DNA from: an uncultured Bacteroidota bacterium | GTDB lineage: Bacteria > Bacteroidota > Bacteroidia > Chitinophagales > Chitinophagaceae | Reading direction: 5' to 3' | Assembly: GCA_903944755.1 (NCBI GenBank) | Contig: CAJATB010000116.1 | Location: forward strand, 1 to 6,895 | DNA length: 6,895 nt | In this document: in pieces, positions 1 to 5,263 of the stretch | How positions within the stretch are numbered: position 1 is the first letter of the stretch | How the letters are laid out: each line of letters opens with the position of its first letter | Translations under genes and position numbers: made by a program | Notes under the pieces: generated by a model | What the model saw: only the letters and a program-made list of their open reading frames with translations | Told to the model about the DNA's origin: nothing | Database searches by the model: none

Positions 1-27
1 ACATAGGCTTACGTATATTTCCTAATA

Positions 28-417
28 ATGAATGTGAATTATTTACTTTTAATGACTAACAAAATGACAAAATTAAAACAATCAAATATCTTTAATTATT
101 TTGCCCCACTAAATGGTGGTACAAAAATTGCAGATTTCGGCAGTGCATTAAAAAATGCAGCTGTTAGCACAAAGACAGTAGCACCAACCAATAATACAAT
201 TGGAAGTTCTCCTAATATCACAAGCTCAATTACCTCTGCTAGCGAAGCAATTAGTGTGGCAGAAGTTGCTGCGGCAACAATTAATAGCAGCGGTGATGGG
301 CAAAAAAAAGATAATACCTGGATTTGGGTGGTAGTAGGTTTAGCTGTAATTGGCGGCGGCATTTATCTTTTACACCGACATATTAAAAAGGAAGAAGAGA
401 AGGAAAACCGAAGGTAA
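28..417 (+). CDS. Small hypothetical protein with one C-terminal transmembrane helix
   Basis: I do not recognise this 129-residue protein. Residues 30-90 are rich in Ser, Thr, Ala and Asn and look low-complexity or extended. Residues about 97-116 (TWIWVVVGLAVIGGGIYLL) form one clear hydrophobic helix. A short charged tail follows (HRHIKKEEEKENRR). There is no N-terminal signal peptide. The basic residues after the helix suggest a single-pass inner-membrane protein with its C-terminus in the cytoplasm; that topology is inferred. The frame is closed upstream by TAG at 4-6, so the gene is complete. The start is uncertain: ATG at 28, 52 and 64 are all in frame. The ATG at 64 (MTKLKQSN...) sits after an A-rich TAACAAA stretch and is a good alternative. 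An antisense frame at 96-362 is treated as a shadow. The gene could be an island or prophage passenger, but nothing nearby proves that. Confidence 0.5.
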   Translation: MNVNYLLLMTNKMTKLKQSNIFNYFAPLNGGTKIADFGSALKNAAVSTKTVAPTNNTIGSSPNITSSITSASEAISVAEVAAATINSSGDGQKKDNTWIWVVVGLAVIGGGIYLLHRHIKKEEEKENRR

Positions 418-546
418 GGACAATAGTGAGATGATTTAAAAGTTGGAATAATAATTTAATGCCAAAATCTGAGTAAACGTCAAAATGCCTACTTTTTAGG
501 GTTTATGAATTTGATTAGACGTTATTTTAGTGTCAAAAAGGCAAGT

Positions 547-576
547 AAACACTAAAATATTATATTTTTAGTGTTT
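547..576. repeat. Perfect 30-bp inverted repeat (AAACACTAAAA / TTTTAGTGTTT)
   Basis: The arms at 547-557 and 566-576 are exact reverse complements of 11 bp around an 8-nt AT spacer. No U-run follows, and the site lies 67 bp upstream of the Fic start, so a dimeric protein binding site is more likely than a terminator. The centre-to-centre half-site spacing of 19 bp would put the half-sites almost two helical turns apart, on the same DNA face. Confidence 0.6.
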
Positions 577-601
577 GAGTTATAAAAAAGAACTATATTT
601 A
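575..601 (+). promoter_or_regulatory. Candidate Bacteroidetes-type promoter of the Fic gene
   Basis: TATATTTA at 594-601 matches 7 of 8 positions of the Bacteroidetes -7 element TAnnTTTG. A TTG lies upstream at 575-577, 16 nt away, slightly short of the usual spacing. Both elements overlap TTTAGTG repeats, as expected if a repressor blocks polymerase. In such AT-rich DNA this match can arise by chance, so it is only a candidate. Confidence 0.3.
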
Positions 602-642
602 GTGCTCAAATTGTAACTAGACACTAAATAAAAGAAAAAATA

Positions 643-1782
643 ATGTCGGAAATACTATACCAATTTAATAAAGATCGTTTAAAACCTTGGAACGAATTGC
701 CTTTATTGCCTATTGATGAGAAATTATATCAAACTATTGAGGTATATGAGCAATTGGGGAGGGCAAAAGCTGCTTTAGGAAAGTTACAAGGAAGGAGTAT
801 CGCTATACCTAACCAAGGATTATTAATTAATAGTATCAGTTTACAAGAGGCAAAAGCATCTAGTGCAATCGAAAATATTTTTACAACAGACGATGAACTT
901 TATAAAGCATATAGTGAAGAAAGTACACAAACAGAGCATCAAAATAGGGCATCGAAAGAAATTTTAAAAGCTCGTGAGGCTCTTTGGAATGGGTATAATT
1001 ATCTAAAAGGAAAGCCTGGATTTAACAGAGAATATTTTATTAAGGTATTTCAAGAAATAAAAGAAACTACAGATGGATTACGTTTGCCTTTTACAGAAAC
1101 GGTTATAAGACATGGTGGGAGCGGTGGAAGTGCTGGGCAGGTAAGTTATACACCTCCGCGAGGAGAAGGTGTGTTAGAAGGCAAGCTTGATAATCTGATT
1201 GATTTTGTAAATAATGATGAGCTATACAAAATTGACCCTCTTGTAAAAATGGCAATTGCACATTATCAGTTTGAGGCAATACATCCTTTTAGAGATGGTA
1301 ATGGTCGAACTGGCAGAATATTTAACATTCATTATCTTACCCAAAAAGAATTATTGGATTTGCCTATTTTGTTTTTGAGTAGATATATTATGGATAATAA
1401 GGAAGAGTATTATACAGGATTGATGGGTGTATCACAAAGAGGCGATTGGAAAACATGGTTAATTTATATGTTGAAAGCTGTTGAAGTAACTTCTAATATT
1501 ACTTATCAGAAAATAAACGATATTCTTTCGTCTAAAGAAAATATACTTAGTTACATAAAAATAAAGGATAAGAAGATACGACAACCCGAAAAATTAGTTG
1601 ATATGCTCTTTACGCAACCTTATATTAAAGTAAAACATTTAACAGATGCTAAAGCGTATTCTGAAGTAACGGCAAGAGATTATTTAAATAAGCTATCGAA
1701 TATGAAAGTGTTAGAGAAAAAAAGTATAGAAGGCCGCCATTATTATCTGAACCAAGAATTGTATAGAATTTTATCAGAGTAA
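643..1782 (+). CDS. Fic-domain protein (class II, self-inhibited AMP-transferase type) with C-terminal winged HTH
   Basis: The 379-residue protein has the layout of stand-alone Fic enzymes such as Shewanella SoFic. A Fic N-terminal domain (start to about 90; PWNELPLLP at 16-24) carries SSAIEN at 73-78, which fits the inhibitory helix motif (S/T)xxxE(G/N) with Glu77. The Fic core contains a Gly-rich flap (about 157-170) and the complete active site HPFRDGNGRTGR at 214-225: catalytic His214, acidic Asp218 and the phosphate-binding loop. Residues about 315-375 resemble a winged helix-turn-helix (SEVTARDYLNKLSNMKVLE). The family usually transfers AMP from ATP to a hydroxyl side chain of a target protein and is restrained by the inhibitory Glu. 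The target here is unknown. Because the inhibitor is built in, no separate antitoxin is expected, and none is seen. The ATG at 643 fits the family N-terminus and follows an A-rich leader. The repeat array upstream may be its own operator. Confidence 0.95.
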   Translation: MSEILYQFNKDRLKPWNELPLLPIDEKLYQTIEVYEQLGRAKAALGKLQGRSIAIPNQGLLINSISLQEAKASSAIENIFTTDDELYKAYSEESTQTEHQNRASKEILKAREALWNGYNYLKGKPGFNREYFIKVFQEIKETTDGLRLPFTETVIRHGGSGGSAGQVSYTPPRGEGVLEGKLDNLIDFVNNDELYKIDPLVKMAIAHYQFEAIHPFRDGNGRTGRIFNIHYLTQKELLDLPILFLSRYIMDNKEEYYTGLMGVSQRGDWKTWLIYMLKAVEVTSNITYQKINDILSSKENILSYIKIKDKKIRQPEKLVDMLFTQPYIKVKHLTDAKAYSEVTARDYLNKLSNMKVLEKKSIEGRHYYLNQELYRILSE

Positions 1783-2072
1783 TGAAATGCAATTTTATTT
1801 TATTACTTATCGAGGTTCATAATTTTATTCTAAGATCTGATTTAGCCTAAAAAAACTGAGAAAATATTCCTAACAAATATTCCAGCTTGGATTAAAATTT
1901 ACTCAAATAATAATACAAATAATACTAGTACAAATATTGATAAACCGTTTGAAGAATCTGCTCCAAAAAAAAATTCCTACTATCACAAAAACAAAATTTA
2001 TCATTTAAAATCTACCTCCAATAAGTAGCGATTTAATTTAAGCCATTTTTCGTCCTTATTTATTTAGGTAGT
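1783..2072. other. AT-rich convergent intergenic region without a supported gene
   Basis: This gap separates the 3' ends of the Fic gene and the OmpA-family gene. A frame on the plus strand is open from 1846 to the TAG at 2026-2028 (60 codons, rich in Asn, Lys, Thr and Ser), but it has no ATG and follows a TAG at 1843-1845. A 9-bp direct repeat AAATATTCC occurs at 1862-1870 and 1875-1883. I see no RNA gene, no mobile-element end and no strong hairpin directly after the Fic stop codon. Confidence 0.6.
2012..2071 (-). terminator. Weak hairpin after the OmpA-family gene, possible end of the T9SS operon
   Basis: CTACCT (2012-2017) pairs with AGGTAG (2066-2071), and AATAA (2020-2024) pairs with TTATT (2060-2064), with a small internal asymmetry. 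The loop is long (about 35 nt). Read on the minus strand, the structure starts just after the TAA stop and is followed by ATTTT. The long loop and short T-run make it a poor intrinsic terminator, so it is listed only as a possibility. Confidence 0.2.
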
Positions 2073-4265
2073 TTATTGAGTTTTTAAGATGATGAACTCA
2101 GTTCTTCTATTTTGTTGATGTTCATCTTCGGTACAAGTTGATTTTACTGCTCCCTCACAAGCACAACCGTTTTTTAATTTCGATTCTCCATATCCTTTAC
2201 CTGAAATTCTTTCAGGGTTTGTAATAGATTTTTTAATGTACTCTGCTGATGCTTTTGCTCTATTGTCAGATAATTTTTCGTTAAATGCTGCACTTGCTCT
2301 ACAATCAGTATGAGATCCTAATTCTACTTCCATTTTTGGATAATCATTCATCACTTTCACAATTTTATCTAATTCAATTGCCGCATCTTTTCTAATATTA
2401 AACTTCCCTAAATCAAAATATATTGGTTTAATATCTATCATTGTTGCTAAATCTCCTCCTACTTCTAATTTATTCATGGCTAAATCTAATGTTTCATGAA
2501 TTTTAATTTCTCCTGGCTGAGTGATTTTATAATTAAAATTAACCGTTTTGCTTAAATACCCGTCATGTTCTAATTTTAATGTATAGTTTAACTGATCTCC
2601 AATCTTATTTTCAGCTAACGTTTTTCTATAATCTCCCGATGTTGGAGTTAAAAATTCATTTATAATTTTACCGGTTGCATTATCTGTAATGGTTATTTTA
2701 ACTCCCTCTAATGCACTCTTAGTTTTAGCATCTGTTACTAAAGCATATAACGATAAACTTGTTGTTTTTTCTAAAATAAGATTAGCTATAACAACATCCT
2801 CCTCACCCAATGTATTAGCTACATTTTTGCCAGGTAAATACGCATCTTTTGATCCGTTTAATACAAACTCTTTACCTGCCTCAACATCAAAACTATAAGT
2901 GCCATCAGCGTTTGTTGTTACGGTCTTTAATACCGCGCCATTTTTATCTTTTAACTCAACTTGTGTATTTGCTAAAATCGTTCCTGTTTTATCTTTTGCA
3001 GTACCCTTTATAGATTTACCAAATTGGAATGGTTTCAATAAATTAAAACTATACAAATCATCATCTCCCTTACCGCCTTCTCTATTTGATGCAAAAAAAC
3101 CTTTCGTTTTTTCTGCATTCAATACAAAGGTAAAATCGTCTTTCGAACCATTAATAGGTGCGCCAATATTAACTACTTTAGAGAATTGATTATCTGTTAT
3201 TTGTGAAACAAATACATCTAATCCTCCTAGTCCTGGACGGCCATCGGAAGAAAAGAAAAACAAACCGCTTTCATGAATAAATGGAAACATTTCATTACCT
3301 TCTGTATTGATTTTATCTCCTAAATTTTCTGCAGATCCCCAAGTACCATCCGCTTTTCTATCTACTCGATAAAGATCAACGCCTCCCTTTCCTCCTGGCA
3401 TATCTGATGAAAAATACAAGCTATTTCCATCTGCACTTAAAGATGGGTGTCCAACAGAATACTCTTTATTATTTAACGGGAAACTTATTTTTTCACCCCA
3501 CTTTCCATCCTTAAATCGAGATTCAATCATTTCTAATTTCCTTACACCATCCGTACTTTTTGATTTATAATTATCTTGAGTGTACATCACTATACTTCCA
3601 TCTTTACTATAACTAGAAGGTCCTTCATGATATTTCTTATTTAATTTATTTAATTTTTCTGTAGAAATAATCTCGCTTTTATCGTCAACTTTACCAATGT
3701 ACAAATCTAAATACGGTAAATTATTCCCATTCCAACTCCGTTTTGCGGCGCTAATGTCATGTTTTGAAGATGCAAAAACGACTTGGTCTTTGTAAAACGT
3801 TACACCAAAATCTTGCTGTTCCGAATTAACCACTAAGTTTTTTATTTCAAACTGACCTTTGTCTTTTAATAAATCAACCGCATATGCTGTATTAGCTTTA
3901 TATAATTTAACTCTCAGATCATTCTCAAACATTGATGAATAAATATCCATCTGTGTTTGTGCTTCAGTATATTTTGAATTCATTCTTAGTATTTGAGCAT
4001 ACGCTAAAATGTCCTCCGATTTTTTATCCGGCGCATTTGTAATTTTAGAATATAATAACTCTGCTTTAGCATAATCTCCAAGCATTTTATAACTCTCTGC
4101 TAATCTACGCTCAGCATCTGTGTTTATTTGATTTTTGTCCTCGAGCTTTTCAACTACCTTTGAATAACTGTAGTTATTATAATATTGTGTTGCTTTTTTT
4201 ACTGACGATTGACTAAACATACAGATAGGCAATGCAGATAGAACTATTAATACTGTTTTTTTCAT
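2073..4265 (-). CDS. PorE-like OmpA-family protein (TPR, PD40 propeller, CRD, OmpA_C), type IX secretion associated
   Basis: This 730-residue exported protein, numbered from the ATG at 4265, has a signal peptide (MKKTVLIVLSALPICMFS, likely cut before QSS). TPR-like helices follow (about 22-130). PD40 propeller blades come next, with YSKDGS (219-224), LSADGNSLYFSSD (276-288), FFFSSDGRPG (336-345) and GFFASNREGG (389-398). Two carboxypeptidase-regulatory-like beta domains follow (about 418-498 and 503-598). The OmpA C-terminal domain spans about 610-728. In it, SHTDCR supplies Asp654 and LSDNR supplies Arg669; their 15-residue spacing matches the diaminopimelate-binding pair of OmpA/Pal proteins. 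It ends with NRRTEFIIL. The domain order matches Porphyromonas PorE, which links T9SS to peptidoglycan. Unlike that lipoprotein, no good lipobox is seen (Cys15 follows LPI). A TTG two codons upstream (4271) is less likely as the start. The gene follows the SprF-like gene by 18 bp, so they are probably cotranscribed. Cys655, 701, 703 and 711 may form disulfides. Confidence 0.93.
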   Translation of the reverse strand: MKKTVLIVLSALPICMFSQSSVKKATQYYNNYSYSKVVEKLEDKNQINTDAERRLAESYKMLGDYAKAELLYSKITNAPDKKSEDILAYAQILRMNSKYTEAQTQMDIYSSMFENDLRVKLYKANTAYAVDLLKDKGQFEIKNLVVNSEQQDFGVTFYKDQVVFASSKHDISAAKRSWNGNNLPYLDLYIGKVDDKSEIISTEKLNKLNKKYHEGPSSYSKDGSIVMYTQDNYKSKSTDGVRKLEMIESRFKDGKWGEKISFPLNNKEYSVGHPSLSADGNSLYFSSDMPGGKGGVDLYRVDRKADGTWGSAENLGDKINTEGNEMFPFIHESGLFFFSSDGRPGLGGLDVFVSQITDNQFSKVVNIGAPINGSKDDFTFVLNAEKTKGFFASNREGGKGDDDLYSFNLLKPFQFGKSIKGTAKDKTGTILANTQVELKDKNGAVLKTVTTNADGTYSFDVEAGKEFVLNGSKDAYLPGKNVANTLGEEDVVIANLILEKTTSLSLYALVTDAKTKSALEGVKITITDNATGKIINEFLTPTSGDYRKTLAENKIGDQLNYTLKLEHDGYLSKTVNFNYKITQPGEIKIHETLDLAMNKLEVGGDLATMIDIKPIYFDLGKFNIRKDAAIELDKIVKVMNDYPKMEVELGSHTDCRASAAFNEKLSDNRAKASAEYIKKSITNPERISGKGYGESKLKNGCACEGAVKSTCTEDEHQQNRRTEFIILKTQ

Positions 4266-4283
4266 GTTCAAAGAATAAGTTTA

Positions 4284-5204
4284 TTAAAAGAAACGTGGTG
4301 ATTTAATTTTAGATTTTGATTTTGAAATCAAATCATAACGCAACATAATTTCATGACTACCACTATTATATTTCCTAGTTGTATTTACCATTGACCAATC
4401 AAACGAATAACCTACAATAAATTGTTCTGTAAAATTATACCCTAATAATAGTCCGAAACCATCTCCTGTTCTATACATAGCACCTAACGTAAATTTATCT
4501 TTGATGATGAAATTAGCTGTCACATCACCTTCTATAGGAGCAATTTCTGTTGCTTTTATAAAACAAGTAGGTTTCAGTCTTACGTCTTTACTTAAATTAA
4601 ATACAGTTCCCATAATAAAGAAATAGTGACGTTGCTCTTTGGATACGGCATTAAGACTACTTGATTTAATTTTATTTTCCATTAATTTAGGAACCGAAAT
4701 ACCGGCATAAAATCGTTCTCGGTAATAATAAATACCTGCTCCTGAATTAGGCAATATTCGATTGATGTTTTCACTAAAAGCATTATCATTTTGATTTTCT
4801 AGGATTGACTTATTTAAATTAACACTGTAAAAATTTACTAACCCTTTTAAACCAAAACTTAATTTACTTTTTGAATTTATTTTAATTTGATAATCTAAAT
4901 CTAAAGCAAGAAAAGTACTTTTTGTTGGCCCAATTTTATCATTTAATACGCTTAGTCCAACACCCATTTTTCCTTTCAAAATTGGAGAATGCATCGTCAA
5001 CGTTTGATCAATTGGTGCGCCTTCAAATCCAACCCACTGCGAGCGATGAATTGCTGTTATGGTAAACGCATCTCTTGTGCCAGCATATGCTGGATTTAAC
5101 CATAATGTATTATACATGTAATGGGTAAACATGGCATCTTGCTGAGCTTTCAATGAGGTTGTTAAAGCGATAAATGCAATTGTTCCTAAAATGATTTTTT
5201 TCAT
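4284..5204 (-). CDS. PorP/SprF-family type IX secretion outer-membrane protein
   Basis: The 306-residue protein starts with a signal peptide (MKKIILGTIAFIALTTSLKA, cut before QQ). The family hallmark follows: QQDAMFTHYMYNTLWLNPAY at 21-40, then RSQWVGFEGAP (54-64) and HSPI (72-75). The rest shows alternating beta-strand character typical of an outer-membrane barrel, ending in SPRFF, a family-like C-terminus. Length is normal for the family. Members such as Flavobacterium SprF are needed for export or surface attachment of T9SS cargo with type B C-terminal domains, and they are usually encoded beside that cargo. Here the upstream gene in the same direction encodes exactly such a cargo, so this protein is probably its dedicated partner. 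The stop (TAA, with a second in-frame TAA immediately after) lies 18 bp before the next ATG. A stem-loop sits between it and the cargo gene. Confidence 0.95.
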   Translation of the reverse strand: MKKIILGTIAFIALTTSLKAQQDAMFTHYMYNTLWLNPAYAGTRDAFTITAIHRSQWVGFEGAPIDQTLTMHSPILKGKMGVGLSVLNDKIGPTKSTFLALDLDYQIKINSKSKLSFGLKGLVNFYSVNLNKSILENQNDNAFSENINRILPNSGAGIYYYRERFYAGISVPKLMENKIKSSSLNAVSKEQRHYFFIMGTVFNLSKDVRLKPTCFIKATEIAPIEGDVTANFIIKDKFTLGAMYRTGDGFGLLLGYNFTEQFIVGYSFDWSMVNTTRKYNSGSHEIMLRYDLISKSKSKIKSPRFF

Positions 5205-5219
5205 GTTCTATGTTTTTTA

Positions 5220-5249
5220 AAACTATAAGCGTAAAAACGCTTATAGTTT
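5220..5249 (-). terminator. Perfect 13-bp stem-loop between the adhesin and SprF-like genes
   Basis: AAACTATAAGCGT (5220-5232) and ACGCTTATAGTTT (5237-5249) are exact reverse complements around a 4-nt loop. On the minus strand the hairpin starts 14 nt after the adhesin stop and 15 nt before the SprF-like start. It is followed by TTTT and then A-rich sequence. Placement fits an intrinsic terminator, but the short U-run suggests leaky termination or an RNA-stabilising 3' structure. Read on the plus strand it is followed by a more T-rich stretch, so it could also stop antisense transcription. Confidence 0.6.
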
Positions 5250-5263
5250 ATTTTTGCTTTTAT

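Larger units (their letters stand above)
475..630. promoter_or_regulatory. Cluster of TTTAGTG/CACTAAA repeats, putative operator array of the Fic gene
   Basis: The gap before the Fic gene holds five exact copies of the heptamer TTTAGTG or its complement. They lie at 526-532, 550-556, 567-573, 598-604 and 622-628. Two pairs form inverted repeats: 547-557 with 566-576 (perfect 11-bp arms, 8-nt spacer) and 596-604 with 622-630 (perfect 9-bp arms, 17-nt spacer). A degenerate version with the same 11-8-11 layout lies at 475-485 and 494-504 (8 of 11 arm positions pair). Such an array next to a gene encoding a winged helix-turn-helix suggests autoregulation. The repeats are directly visible; the operator role is inference. 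Confidence 0.5.

Noticed and set aside
96..362. 88-codon minus-strand open frame opposite the small membrane protein
   Set aside because: It lies entirely within the plus-strand gene, which has a believable membrane helix and charged tail; the antisense peptide looks like a hydrophobic shadow.
28..1782. Small upstream protein as a class I Fic antitoxin
   Set aside because: It has no convincing (S/T)xxxE(G/N) motif, has a membrane helix, and the Fic protein already carries its own inhibitory motif.
2689..3189. Two plus-strand open frames inside the PorE-like gene
   Set aside because: They are antisense to well-conserved propeller and beta-domain coding sequence and show no recognisable features.
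4215..4265. Lipoprotein signal in the PorE-like protein
   Set aside because: Cys15 is preceded by Leu-Pro-Ile, which lacks the small residue normally at -1; cleavage before QSS by signal peptidase I fits better.
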